DNA from: Pectinophora gossypiella
Lineage: Eukaryota; Arthropoda; Insecta; Lepidoptera; Gelechiidae
Direction: 5' to 3'
DNA length: 64,000 nucleotides
Assembly: GCF_024362695.1 (NCBI RefSeq)
Contig: NC_065419.1
Span: forward strand, 5,146,678 to 5,210,677
In this document: in pieces, positions 11,801 to 21,284 of the stretch
Layout of the letters: each line of letters begins with the position of its first letter
Numbering within the stretch: position 1 is the first letter of the stretch
Notes under the pieces: model-generated
What the model was told of the DNA's origin: nothing
The model's database searches: none
The model's input: the letters and a program-made list of their open reading frames with translations, nothing else
Made by a program: the position numbers and the translations under genes

Positions 11801-13479
11801 TACTGATGTAAGTATGTAGTCATTACATGAGTCATGTCAGGGGCCTTTGGCGGCTCAGTAATAACCCTGACACCAGGGTTGATGAGGTTGGTATTCCACC
11901 TCAAAATCCACACGATCAGAAGAAGAAGGATTAATGTCATCATACCTAATTGTGGTACTTATACGGAGTAGTGTAACATTTACATAACATATTATAGGTA
12001 GCTACCTACCTACCTATCTATCTATACGGTCAAGTTCATGAACGTGTAGGCGGATGACCATCATAATCCATATCACCGTGAGGAAGCGAATGTGCATATT
12101 TTGGCCATGTAAGTATGGCGTATCAATAGAATAAGCATTGTTTGTCATTATTTTTAGTTGCTGCATGAATTGTGGTGCTGTTATTATTATTTTAGGTATG
12201 TTACTGCTTTGAGTTTCAACTTAGTAATGTAGGTAATCAGAATAATATGCAGCTTACCTGTTAAACGTTTTGGGGGACTTAATAAACCCAATAGATAGGT
12301 AGGTAGGTAGGTAAGCATGTAAAAAACCGAACCTGTCACAGGATAAGAAAGGGAATCCTGTGAAAACAGAATAACGCTGGGGGGGGGGGGGGGGGATGCA
12401 TGTAAGTACCAAGGCAGGTAGGTATACCTATGTGAATTTGAATTGCATCATGTATTTCCTACATTACAACTGATAAGAAAAATGCGTTACTGGTTTTTCA
12501 CCCTAACACGTTATTGATACACAATGTAGTGAATCATTAAAACGTTATGCAAGCATTAAGACAGGTGTCCTAATTCTATTTTTTATTATTAACCTGTTAG
12601 GTAGGTAGGTACATACAATCGATCTGTGTGTGATTTAAAATAGGTAGGTAGGTAAGAGCCGATTAATTTAGGTTATGATGAGATGACCTTTTTTATTTTA
12701 GAAAGCTGAAATAACCATAGCCTTCCGTTCCTACCAATAGCCTACCTATTAATAGCTAGTACATGTATTACGCCTTTTATTTTGTTTATTTTTTCACAAC
12801 TTTGGAATGAAGGCGAAGGGATCCGAATGCAATGTTTGACATTTAGCGCACATGTTGATCACAGCTGATAGACAATGCCAGATGTTTTGCCCCATCAAGT
12901 CTACCACTAGCCACCAGCTTCGATAACGGCAGATGTTTTATAATAATCGATTCTAAGTAAAACGTAGCCAACGATTCGATAGCCTGCCTACGAATATAGG
13001 TAGTTTGATTTCTTATACGAACTGACCTACCCTACAGTTTGGCCGAATAGGCATCATGGTTATAAGCACACCTACCTACCAATTTGATTACAAACTAAAA
13101 CAATAGATTAATGTTTATAAAACAGAAGTATGCACATAATATTTCGAGTTCAATGACCTACTACATCTTTTAATCCAGGTAGACAGGTAGGTATAATTTT
13201 ACAGGAACCAATTTTTTTTTCTTATCATTACAATGTTCTTATCGGATACGAAATTAATCTTACCTACTAGTAGGAAACATGAAAAAGAATACCTACTACG
13301 GACAGGGACTAAGAGATAAAATATTTTCATCGTGTTTAAATGTTATGTTACTGGTACTGACCTGATATCCTTAAATTGGGGTCTGCAGGAGTAGGTACAG
13401 GTCCAGGGGTAAGCTCTGGCCGGAGTTTTCGCAAACCGGCCACCACCCGCGGCGCCGGCGACTGCTCTCCCACAAGCAT
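4922..13479 (-). CDS. PH-domain protein, three exons, function unknown
   Basis: Three exons, 13362-13479, 8762-8982 and 4922-5833, join in frame (phase 1, then phase 0) into 416 aa. Donors are G|GTCAGT and CAG|GTGAGC; acceptors are CTCTCACAG and GTTGCAG. The ATG at 13479 is the first in frame after a TGA 18 nt upstream. Residues about 38-132 read as a pleckstrin-homology fold: a GVLRQYY start, LLAWRD mid-strands, and a closing helix AEYARWVRALC with the invariant PH tryptophan at W123. PH domains usually bind phosphoinositides or proteins at membranes; which ligand applies here is not visible. The remaining ~280 residues are Pro/Arg/Ser-rich with an acidic DDDYDSSSD patch near 205 and look disordered. 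I do not recognise the ortholog. The exons are GC-rich and the introns AT-rich. No catalytic domain is present, so it is probably an adaptor. The PH call is good; any wider role is unknown. Confidence 0.8.
7197..7533 (+). mobile_element. Non-autonomous Helitron, Lep1-like
   Basis: Begins TCCATACTAATATTATAAAT, ends GCGGGCAAGAGCTAG, with a GC-rich hairpin-like stretch just before the terminal CTAG. Flanking bases are A and T, as expected for Helitron insertion between A and T. No target duplication and no Rep/helicase ORF. It lies in intron 2 of the PH-domain gene. Confidence 0.7.
7815..7990 (+). repeat. Interspersed repeat, TGACGTCATAG family
   Basis: TGACGTCATAGAAAAACGTG then TCTTGATTAAAATTCATAAA; best match to 23608-23850, including the shared end ATTTATCTTGAACCTAGTA. 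Confidence 0.45.
8373..8708. repeat. Large inverted duplication around a palindromic MITE core
   Basis: About 108-bp arms (8373-8480 and about 8600-8708) of ordinary-looking DNA are near-identical inverted copies. Between them is the core of a palindromic MITE (AATCTCAGCT...AGCTGAGATT) also found at 26733-27396. The left MITE end is missing. This suggests hairpin-driven template switching duplicated the flank. It starts 54 bp beyond exon 2 of the PH-domain gene, inside its intron. Confidence 0.75.
8762..8982 (-). CDS. PH-domain gene, exon 2
   Basis: 221 nt between a CTCTCACAG acceptor and a CAG|GTGAGC donor. It encodes most of the PH beta-strands (VLRQYYSDDATSWAWVRAA through DDASVATFQ). Reading frame is phase 1 in, phase 0 out, matching both neighbours. 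Confidence 0.8.
9440..9768 (-). mobile_element. tRNA-derived SINE
   Basis: The minus strand starts with a tRNA-like head: A-box TAGCCCAGTTGG and B-box GGTTCGAATCC (9715-9768). The body continues to CACACGGTCCGCTTACC. A related body lies at 47455-47690. In intron 1 of the PH-domain gene. Confidence 0.65.
10915..10980 (+). mobile_element. SINE tail fragment
   Basis: GGCGCCCAGCAGTGTGACG followed by CTGTTTATATT, matching the tail of the 21285-21760 family. Confidence 0.4.
11298..11570 (+). mobile_element. LINE 3' end, poly(A)-tailed family
   Basis: A GC-rich block (GACCCCGCCGGCGTGG ... AGCGCTCCCCATTTGTCC ... AAGTCACGTC) followed by A14. 5'-truncated; other copies at 20736-20812, 44294-44545 (minus) and 60901-61172. 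Probably the 3' end of a non-LTR retrotransposon. Confidence 0.6.
11680..11935 (+). mobile_element. SINE body
   Basis: CACTTTGTGATCCATAGTTT ... GTGCTTCGGAAGGCATGTTA ... CAGGGGCCTTTGGCGGCTCA, ending in AGAAGAAG. Headless; part of it matches 43697-43800. Confidence 0.5.
12379..12395 (+). repeat. Homopolymer G run
   Basis: Seventeen consecutive G; length is likely uncertain in assembly. Confidence 0.8.
13362..13479 (-). CDS. PH-domain gene, coding exon 1
   Basis: 39 codons plus one base, starting MLVGEQSPAP and ending in a GGATATCAG|GTCAGT donor. The split glycine codon is completed by the next exon's GC, giving RISGVLRQ across the junction. Upstream (13480-13760) is GC-rich 5' flank with alternating GGCC/GGCG steps, a likely promoter region. 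Confidence 0.75.
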
Positions 13480-13842
13480 CGCCTTACCACAACATCACAC
13501 CAAATGACATGTCACACCACACCAAAATCATCAAAACACAAATAAAATCCACAATAAGCACGTCTATACACCATACACTTTACAACGCTAGTCAATATTT
13601 TCAATTCAAAACAACTGTCATTTATGTCAAACGCGTTTCTTTTTTTTAAATGTTCGAAGAGTTCGTTATAAAATCGGCGCGTAACCGTCGTTAGTTACCT
13701 TCAGATTCTCTCTGACGACTGGCCGGCCGGCCGGCGCGTCAATGAATGAATGGAGTTGATTTGCGTTTGCCCCACTCGCCCTACTCCGCTACTACGAGAC
13801 CAATCGGAAATTACTACAAAGAATATTGTTTACATCTGCATA

Positions 13843-14205
13843 GCGCCATCTATCAGCTAATAGTTTGTACTAAAATGAAATACATTTTAATCTAAACCGC
13901 CATCTAGTGTCGAGTAGACAATGGTGTGTGCTGCCATCTTGTGATACTAATCATCAATGTTTTTATATCAATAGATGTCACTGTTGGGTACAAGTTTAAC
14001 GCTAGTGCTGCCATCTTGTGATACTAATATTTAATGTTTTGTTATCAATAGATGTCGCTAAGTTCAGAGGTGCTGACCTCTAGTCCATTTTATGAACGCC
14101 AGTATTACATTGCTATGTTGAGTCTAAAAATAATAGTATACTTTAGATACAACAGATGGCGCTTTTATTTCGTAGTTGTATTAATAAAATTATACAGATG
14201 TCACT
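13843..14205. promoter_or_regulatory. Array of eight CTCF-like sites
   Basis: AGATGGCGC-type motifs on the minus strand at 13843-13851, 13898-13905 (extended CACTAGATGGCG), 13933-13940 and 14010-14017; on the plus strand AGATGTCACT 13973-13982, AGATGTCGCT 14050-14059, AGATGGCGCT 14154-14163 and AGATGTCACT 14196-14205. Part is a ~78-bp tandem duplication (13929-14080). Insect CTCF recognises AGRTGGCGC cores. The array lies 5' of the PH-domain gene and 3' of E(spl) gene 1, where a boundary would be expected. A decayed repeat family is the alternative. Confidence 0.4.
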
Positions 14206-14704
14206 ACAAGTTTCAAATATATTATAATAACTAAATTAATAATAATTAAAATTAGTACAATATTAGGTCAGGTAATTATAATTATTTCATTACGTTTGTC
14301 ATTTACATAATATTTATGTAGGTGCCTACTATTTCTCAACACCTACAAATGTTTTTCTGCGGTAGCTACCTAGTCAGGAAAATCAAGGTACCCACCTACT
14401 ATGTATGAAGTTGTCGAAAGATACCGTGCATATAAAGAAAACCTAATTATTTCCCGTACTGTTTATCATGTCAGGCATGTGTTTGGAGTTGGATAGGTTT
14501 ACTCGTTTTGACGATGCTTGATAGGGCGCACTGTGCACGGCGGCATTGGGGCGGCGTGGGTATCTACGTATTTGTTTACTTTGCAATGGATGAGCCTCTG
14601 TCTACCCCAATAGGGAATATAGTCGTGAGCTTATGTTACGTAGAGCGGCAAGTATTCTAGTAGGTCTAGAGAGAATGAGAGAATGAATTGCTTGACCGTT
14701 CTAC

Positions 14705-15061
14705 TCAGACAGAGAAAGACAGTTTATTCTTTTAAAGTACACATTTAATATAAGATAATCAGAATCACACATTAATAGAAATAACCAAGCAACATAGTTT
14801 AAAATTTCGGAAGACTTTCCTAAGTGAACATTCACAGGAAGACATCGAGATCAAATAAAAATGGCACATTTACAAACAACGTGAAATTATAACTACGAGA
14901 CTATGACATTTCATAAATCATAAAAGTAAGGCACGTGAAAACATTATTAGATTTACTTAATCTATGATAACATACTTAAAAGTACGAATTAAAGCTTTGT
15001 CATGGAAGAGACTATTAATATCACAATGTGCAGCGGTGGCGGTGGCGGCGGCGAGCGCGGT
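14705..15061 (-). promoter_or_regulatory. 3'UTR of E(spl)/HES gene 1 with K, Brd and GY boxes
   Basis: Read on the minus strand, this 3'UTR has K boxes TGTGAT at 15020-15025 and 14764-14769, a Brd box AGCTTTA at 14990-14996, GY boxes GTCTTCC at 14837-14843 and 14809-14815, and AATAAA at 14723-14728. In Drosophila E(spl) and Bearded genes these motifs are seed-matched microRNA sites that limit Notch-target expression. All three types in 360 nt supports both the gene identity and conserved post-transcriptional control. Confidence 0.7.
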
Positions 15062-16105
15062 CTACCACGGCCGCCACTTGTCCTCGAGGTCCGCCGGTGG
15101 TCTCTCGCCTTTTTTCTCAGCATAAAAAGCATCGAGCTGCCGCCTCGCCTCCTCTTGTTTTTTGTACTCCTGGTACTCGATTAATTTCCTTTTCTTTTTA
15201 GGCGGCAAGTTGCTGTAATCCATAGGCGATTCGCACTGTTCCGGAAGACTGACTGGCGCTTCAACTTTGTTATCAGATGGCGTCGCATCTAATTGATTCG
15301 CGTTGTAGTACGCGACTGTTTTTTTCGGCGAAACTTCCGGCGTTGATTTTATTGGGGATCTCACTTTTCTTAAGTCCAATGTAGCGTTGCTGCTAGGTAC
15401 GCTGGGCGGGGGGTATTGGTGCACGTACTCGCCTCTGTATGGCTCCTCTCTGTGTAAATATTTTGGTTCCGCCGGGTCCGCGGTCATGTTCGCGTCGACG
15501 CCGTCGTTGCCGCGTTTGTCCATAATGTGTTGTCTGATTTTCTGCAATATTACGTCTTTCGCTTCTGCTGGAACTCTGTTGAAATAAGTTCCGTTTCTCG
15601 GTACTCCGGATACTTGTTCAGAGTGATGTTGAGGGATCTTGTCGACTGTCGTCAGCAGCCCCGACAGGGGGGGATTTGACCTCGGGCCTGATGGCTGTGA
15701 TCGGCTGTAGGCCCACTGCTTGGAGGTGCTGTCTCCGGAGTACACGGAATCTTCAGCATCTGATGATGACCTTTCGGGGTCGCTGTAGTAGTGCTGTCTG
15801 TCGGACACTATGGAAGATGGTGACGTCGGTGGCGAGAAGTGTGGTCTGTCCGGCACTTGAATAGTCAAAGGCTGCGCCGTGATGAGTCTGGACAGGTGAC
15901 TGATGAGGCTCTGGCTAACCTTCGGTTCCAAGTCCGGAACCGACATGATGAACCGGCACGCCTCCGCGGCACATTGTCCGAAACCCGCTTGAAACTTTTT
16001 CGCTTCTATAACTGGGTCTTTAGGGCTGTGCAACTTTGTGAGGTGGTTAACGGTTAATTCAAGGATATCTGCCTTCTCTAGCTTGCTCAGGTTGTCGTCA
16101 TCGAT
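15062..16105 (-). CDS. E(spl)/HES gene 1, exon 2 (helix 2, Orange, WRPW)
   Basis: Starts after a polypyrimidine-TCCAG acceptor with IDDDNLSKLEKADILELTV (loop and helix 2), continues through the Orange domain and a Ser/Pro-rich linker with phosphodegron-like stretches, and ends WRPW-stop at 15062. Confidence 0.92.
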   Translation of the reverse strand: MDDDNLSKLEKADILELTVNHLTKLHSPKDPVIEAKKFQAGFGQCAAEACRFIMSVPDLEPKVSQSLISHLSRLITAQPLTIQVPDRPHFSPPTSPSSIVSDRQHYYSDPERSSSDAEDSVYSGDSTSKQWAYSRSQPSGPRSNPPLSGLLTTVDKIPQHHSEQVSGVPRNGTYFNRVPAEAKDVILQKIRQHIMDKRGNDGVDANMTADPAEPKYLHREEPYRGEYVHQYPPPSVPSSNATLDLRKVRSPIKSTPEVSPKKTVAYYNANQLDATPSDNKVEAPVSLPEQCESPMDYSNLPPKKKRKLIEYQEYKKQEEARRQLDAFYAEKKGERPPADLEDKWRPW

Positions 16106-19100
16106 CTGGAAAAAAAAGCAAAATGTAGGCAGGAGCAGGTGCGCGCGATGTTTCTCACGGTACCGGCGGGCAGCGTCACATTAATATAACTGTACGACAA
16201 AACAAGGAGGTACTCGGGGCCTTGATCCTTAATGGAACTTGTACTATTATATTCCAGTTTAGCCTCGAGTCGGGACATGATAAGTATTCGAGTAATAAAC
16301 AGAAGGACAACCGGTCTGCGATATAAATAAATGGCGCGTGAATTGATGATGGATCGCGTTTTGATGAGTACTGAGATCAGTTTTTTTATGGGATAGGACG
16401 GGCTTGTCTATAAATAGATGGAGATCATATTGTTTTTGCCAAGCACCTCGCCTAGCTGTTAAATTAATTACCTACGTATATATTAAATATAATTAGGTAT
16501 AGGGTAGAAGATTAGAGCTGACATAATATTTTTAAAGGCCCCTGAATGTGTGAGGCTGCCAAAAATTAGTAAGCAAGTTACCTAGCGAAATAGTAGTAAC
16601 AAAATTACCTTTTGACGCACAATGACCAATACGCACAATGACCAACAGGTAATACGAATATTGACACACAAGCATAACGACCAACACGTATAATGACGCC
16701 TAAGCAAAACGACCAATATGCATAATGACCAATACCAATTAAACTCGCATAATGACCAACTCGCAATTCGACACACTCGCATATTGACCTATTAGCATTT
16801 TGACTAACGCGCAACAAGTTTACATTTTTTAAGCTTGTCTGTAAAAAAAGTTTTCAATCAACAAGGTTTTGATACAATTTAGGTACTGGCCAATAGCCAT
16901 AGGTATTGCTAGAAAAAAAAAGTATTATGATGACATAAGTATCATTTCATTACATGACGCATAAAAGGAAATAAAATAGCATTTTTCATTAATATTTTCC
17001 CTATTAATTATTATTGTATTGAAGAGAATAACGACGTTTACTATACTAATTCAATATGAAATTCGTGAATAACCAAAAAGGATTCCCATCTCTATTGCAT
17101 AATGGCTATCGCTACAACAAGAACACGAGAAAAAATTTCAATGATACGACTATCTGGAGATGTGTAAAACGCCAGATATGTTCTGCTACAGTAACATTAG
17201 ACAATATGAATAATATAGTGAGATCGAGTGATCACTTGTGCCAGTCTGACCCTAAATTCAATAAAATATTTCAACTTCGTGCGGATTGTAAAAGGAAAGT
17301 GTGTGAAGACTTATCATCAACTGTGCAGACTATTGTCGAAAACACATTTGAGCCTATAAAAGAGGCTGAAGATGCACTTGAATATATACATTACATTCCT
17401 TCAGTAAAAGAAATACAAGATTCTTTATATAGAGCCGGAAAAAAATATCTTGATTGCAATAGCTTAAAGTTCATAAAATTCGAACATGTCACGGTCCCTG
17501 AGGTACTAGGAAAAAACCTATTGGTTTGTGAGGATGGTGATTCAAGGAAAATCCTAATATTTTGTTCCAATATTGCTAAAAATTTTATTCAAAATTCGAA
17601 ATTTGATTATTTTGGCGACGGCACGTTTAAATGTGTTCCGTCTCCATTTTATCAGCTATACACAATTCACGTTGATTTGGGATCCACACATAAATCAACT
17701 AATGTAGTTCCAGTAATTTATGGTCTCTTACCTGATAAGAGTGAGGATACATACACACGTTTCTTTAAATTGTTAAATGAGAAGTTGAAAGTCCATTTTA
17801 AGTCGTTCAAGTGTGATTACGAGATAGCAGCTATAAATGCTGTCAGACGCGTCTTTTCAGACTGCCAAATATCTGGATGTTACTATCATTTTTCAAGAGC
17901 TATTTGGAAAAAAGCTAAACAAATTAAATTGACTAAAATAAGTGAAGGTCGAAAAATACTGAGGTTAATAAGCCAAATGCCACTTTTGCCTGCTAACCGT
18001 ATCAAGGAAGCTTGGGAGTTGATTGTAACCGAATCGCCTGAATGCGAAGAAATGCATTTGTTTATACACTACTTTGAGCGACAGTGGCTTAAAACATTTT
18101 CACCTGATGTTTTTAGCTCTGCCACATTACTACACCGCACTACCAACTGTTTAGAAGGGTGGCACCACCGTTTGAACGTGAGAATGTCCATACATCCAAG
18201 CCTTTACCGTTTTATTTTTAAACTTAAAAAGGAAACAAAATTTTATGACCATGAAATTTCAAGATCGTTATTTCGCGAGCCAAAAGTAAATCGAAGAAAA
18301 TGTGATATCGATTTTGATATGAAACTGTCTATTTTGTTGCGTGAACTGCATGCAAAAAAAAATAACACCATGCAATATCTTAGGAAGATAGTGTTTTCGC
18401 GGCTGAAACGTATTGCATGATTATTATTTTAATGTAAGAATATTACCAGAGTCACTTTTAAGTTTATTTTTGTAGTTCAAAAATATCCATTAATAAACCG
18501 TTCATTATTCTCATATTATGTGGACTTTCAACTTCTCATATTATGTGTGATTTTATTTTCTTTGCCCCATTCATAGACTATTATTTATTATATTGTATTG
18601 TTTCTTATTATGTATTGGCTAACCTAACAGCGTATTTGTTGTTTCGTGTTTAATGACAATAAATGATTTGGTATTGGTCATTATGCGTATTGTTAGTTTT
18701 GCTAAAGCGTCATTATGCGTTTTGGACGTTTTGCGTGTATGTCTAAATTCGAATTTTCCGTTAGTCATTATACGTATACGTCTTTTCACGTACGCGTCAT
18801 TTTGCGTTTTAGTAGAAATGCTAATAGGTCAATATGCGAATGTGTCATATTGCGAAAAAAACCATTGTATTATTGGTCATTGTGCGTCAAAAGGCAAAAT
18901 TATAAGTTGTAGAAGTTATAGATAATCAATAATAGTTTTAATATCCAGCTAACATGTAAGGAGAGAGATAACTGTATTCACTATTTCACTGCTAAAAGGC
19001 TGATTTTCCTGACAATTTCTTATATTTAGGTAATAAATGTAAAGAAAGCTGTTAAGGTAGGACAAATAAATTATTGTACTGACCTCCAAAGCGCCGACCA

Positions 19101-19221
19101 TGAGGTCCTTGAGTTCGTCCAGGCAGCGGTTGATGCGCGCGCGCCGCTTGCGTTCAAGCAATGGCTTCGTTATCTTCTTGTACTTGGCTGTCTTTGACAG
19201 CGGCGCGGGATCAGCAGACAT
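15062..19221 (-). CDS. Enhancer-of-split/HES bHLH-Orange repressor (two exons)
   Basis: Exons 19084-19221 (46 codons) and 15062-16105 (347 codons plus stop) join at phase 0 into 393 aa. The start ATG follows an in-frame TAA at 19237-19239. Residues 13-72 are the bHLH; the basic region ITKPLLERKRRARIN has the proline (P20) that marks the Hairy/E(spl) class. An Orange domain spans about 74-120, and the protein ends in WRPW, the Groucho-recruiting tetrapeptide. It should be a nuclear, DNA-binding transcriptional repressor acting in the Notch pathway. The basic region and KDLMVGALE match the E(spl) group better than hairy or deadpan. The intron after the loop resembles the ancestral HES structure, unlike the intronless paralog at 38737-39519. 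The 2978-bp intron contains a complete MULE transposon. Family assignment is very secure; the exact ortholog is not. Confidence 0.92.
16608..16816. repeat. MULE left end: iterated GCATAATGACC motifs
   Basis: About 11-12 degenerate copies every 16-20 bp, probably transposase binding sites. Short ORFs here are by-products of the repeat. Confidence 0.8.
17056..18420 (+). CDS. MULE transposase with FLYWCH zinc finger
   Basis: 454 aa. Residues 1-63 form a FLYWCH-type zinc finger (W34, C36, C42, H60, C62) for DNA binding. The MULE/RNase-H-like core follows: D188 in YFGDGTFK, D254 in KCDYEIAAI, a CYYHF motif shortly after, and E367 in TNCLEGWHH, giving a plausible DDE triad. The usual MULE stretch VVPVIYGLLPDKSEDTY is present. 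It should cut and paste its own element by binding the iterated terminal motifs. Start is the first ATG of the frame; stop TGA at 18418-18420. Codon use is AT-rich, like the host's non-coding DNA. Family is secure; activity is inferred from intactness. Confidence 0.9.
   Translation: MKFVNNQKGFPSLLHNGYRYNKNTRKNFNDTTIWRCVKRQICSATVTLDNMNNIVRSSDHLCQSDPKFNKIFQLRADCKRKVCEDLSSTVQTIVENTFEPIKEAEDALEYIHYIPSVKEIQDSLYRAGKKYLDCNSLKFIKFEHVTVPEVLGKNLLVCEDGDSRKILIFCSNIAKNFIQNSKFDYFGDGTFKCVPSPFYQLYTIHVDLGSTHKSTNVVPVIYGLLPDKSEDTYTRFFKLLNEKLKVHFKSFKCDYEIAAINAVRRVFSDCQISGCYYHFSRAIWKKAKQIKLTKISEGRKILRLISQMPLLPANRIKEAWELIVTESPECEEMHLFIHYFERQWLKTFSPDVFSSATLLHRTTNCLEGWHHRLNVRMSIHPSLYRFIFKLKKETKFYDHEISRSLFREPKVNRRKCDIDFDMKLSILLRELHAKKNNTMQYLRKIVFSRLKRIA
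18671..18894. repeat. MULE right end: iterated GGTCATTATGC motifs
   Basis: About a dozen copies of the same motif in inverted orientation, ending in the terminal inverted repeat. Confidence 0.8.
19084..19221 (-). CDS. E(spl)/HES gene 1, exon 1 (basic region and helix 1)
   Basis: MSADPAPLSKTAKYKKITKP onward, ending MVGALE with a GGAG|GTCAGT donor. Kozak context has A at -3. Phase 0 out. Confidence 0.9.
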
Positions 19222-19693
19222 GATTCTTATGTTATATTATTATCTAAGAAAAAGATAAACTGAGTGTTAATTATGAGTGCCATTTCAAGTTAATTTTTGA
19301 ATTTGAAATAAATTAAACAGTTAACATTGAGACCACAAATTAATAAATTAGGTAGGTAATTTAAAGATAATAAAGTACCTACATATCAAATTAAAAAATA
19401 CAAATATTTCCAAACTATAGGAAAAAACATCATAACCTATGCTTAACAGACATCACAAACCAAAATGAATTAAAAACCGTACCAACCTTATAGAAAAAAC
19501 TTAGACACGAAACACTTGAATTCAAATTACACAACGGCTTCTACACGGGAGCTTTTAAGCTCGTGCGCGCGTCTCCGCCCGCGCCTCGATAAGTACTGCC
19601 TGAAAAAAGCCTTAGCCCCCTCCCGCGCCGTCCCCACCCCCGCCCACCAGCCCTGCGCCGGCGCAAGCCCCGCGCCCATTCATGCCCTACGAC

Positions 19694-19699
19694 CACGTG
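19694..19699. promoter_or_regulatory. CACGTG E-box upstream of E(spl)/HES gene 1
   Basis: Palindromic class-B E-box 473 bp upstream of the ATG, in a GC-rich promoter-like stretch (19555-19700). HES repressors can bind this class, so autorepression is possible but only inferred. A second CACGTG is at 20050-20055. Confidence 0.3.
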
Positions 19700-19859
19700 T
19701 GGCCCGACTATCGAGTTTCATGCATGCGTCGCATACTTTTCCCAGGGTACGCTCCAATAGCCATTTTTTACAAAGAAATATTTGTGTAAAAGGTGGCGTG
19801 ATTGACGAAATAAGGTCTTGGCTTAAACTAGATTTATTGACTGTATTTAATTTATAGCT

Positions 19860-20730
19860 TTATTAAGTAGACATGTTTTCAGTATTTCCCGATTAGTGTA
19901 GATTGAGATTTAATACCTACCTACATAAACACCGCCATAAGCACTTCTAGATTTACAGAATCATTTAATAAGTAGTATGGTATAAACTTTACTAATATCA
20001 TAAATAATGGGAAATAAATTAGAAAACTTATAGTTTTGCCACAGAGTACCACGTGTGTCGGCCTCTATTGACTTACAAAGCATTGTTTGCAGAATCCTTT
20101 TCCTTCCAAAAATCACGTTATATCGTTATTCAATTCCAAATACTTGTATAGCTTGCTCATAATATTATGGGTTCCGGCAATTCCCGCACATTGGAAATTT
20201 TAAGAAGAACAGTTATTTTCGTTTTTTCCTATTGACTTTTATCGTTAATTACCTTTAGCTCGATCTGTCCGACCGCTACACGTCCTTCACTTTGTCGGTG
20301 CCTTCAGTGACTTAGACAAAAGACGTTGAAAAACCTCGCGTAACAAATGGAAGGGGCCCTAAAATGGGACACAAGTCAAAATGGCCCTTGTACGATTTTT
20401 TCTCGGGCCAGGTAAAAATTGGCGCGAGCCGCGATCTTCGGCTCACAATCGGCCCGCTATTGTCCGTTTCGGACCCCATTTAAATAAAATTACAGTTTTA
20501 AAACTGTATAATTGCAGTGTAATTATAGACTTTTGACAGGCCGCGTTAGTTTAACCTTTTAGAATGGACTTTATGATTACAAAGACTTAGATCTATTATT
20601 TAATGGTTTTACGCTTGTTATCTTTATATATATTTACCACGCGATAAGATGGAAACTTAGATGGAAGTTGTTTATGAGATATGTGGAGTTCTTGATTACA
20701 TTGGATAGTAAGTAGGTAGTTACTTCAATT
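19860..20730. other. Gene-less stretch upstream of E(spl)/HES gene 1
   Basis: No repeats recognised. A GC-richer part (20330-20470) and a CACGTG at 20050 make it a candidate regulatory region. Confidence 0.3.
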
Positions 20731-20735
20731 CATAT

Positions 20736-20812
20736 TCAGCGCTCCCCATTTGTCCGGCCAAGTAGTTAATGCTATCTGCGGCAAATCTACAATAAGTCAC
20801 GTCAAAAAAAAA
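20736..20812 (+). mobile_element. Short 3' fragment of poly(A)-tailed LINE
   Basis: Only the last ~75 bp (AGCGCTCCCCATTTGTCCGG to AAGTCACGTC and poly(A)), a severe 5' truncation. Confidence 0.6.
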
Positions 20813-21284
20813 TCAATTCATAAGAAAGCGCACCAATAAAGAATTTTACAAATTCGCCTTAAAAGCTTGTAAGCTCGCGACGAGTTACTCCGATAAAGAT
20901 CGCACTTATGCCCAAGATTTTCGAGGACCCAAGAATGTCGGTTCTTGTTCAAATAAATCAGACATTCTCAAGAGGATACGTAATCAAATGCACGCGTTAT
21001 CGGTGTGACTTCCTGCGGTGAGACTAAAGCCTGTATTTTGTCTACAATAAAATGCTAACCAATGTTACCGAGTTTTGAGCTCGGGTTTGCTTAGACTAAA
21101 CAATGACACATTCCGGGTGACTCAGTCCGAGTGAGAGTTGGTCAAACACTCAAACATCACAAAACTCCGACATTACATTACGCAGGTTTGAGCCGTGGGC
21201 ATCAAGCCGCTCGCTCACTGTGGCAGACGATACGCACGTAAGCTAATAAAATAATTTTGTTATAAAAAATAAGCAATAAGATCT

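Larger units (their letters stand above)
8983..13361 (-). other. Intron 1 of PH-domain gene
   Basis: 4.4 kb carrying a SINE (9440-9768), SINE fragments, a LINE tail (11298-11570), a G run and (GTAG)n tracts; no further exon supported. Confidence 0.6.
16608..18894 (+). mobile_element. Complete FLYWCH-MULE DNA transposon
   Basis: 2287 bp flanked by a perfect 8-bp target duplication CAAAATTA (16600-16607 and 18895-18902). The terminal inverted repeats match for 24 bp and begin CCTTTTGACGCACAATGACC. Each end has 200-240 bp of a reiterated GCATAATGACC-like motif (11-12 copies each), inverted between ends: 16608-16816 and about 18671-18894. Between them is one unbroken transposase ORF. It sits in the intron of the minus-strand E(spl)/HES gene 1, in the opposite orientation. 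An intact ORF and unmutated target duplication suggest recent mobility. Confidence 0.9.

Noticed and set aside
16582..16817. ORFs rich in repeated HYA/WSLC residues, and similar ones at 18653-18925
   Set aside because: They are translations of the iterated GCATAATGACC motifs at the MULE ends.
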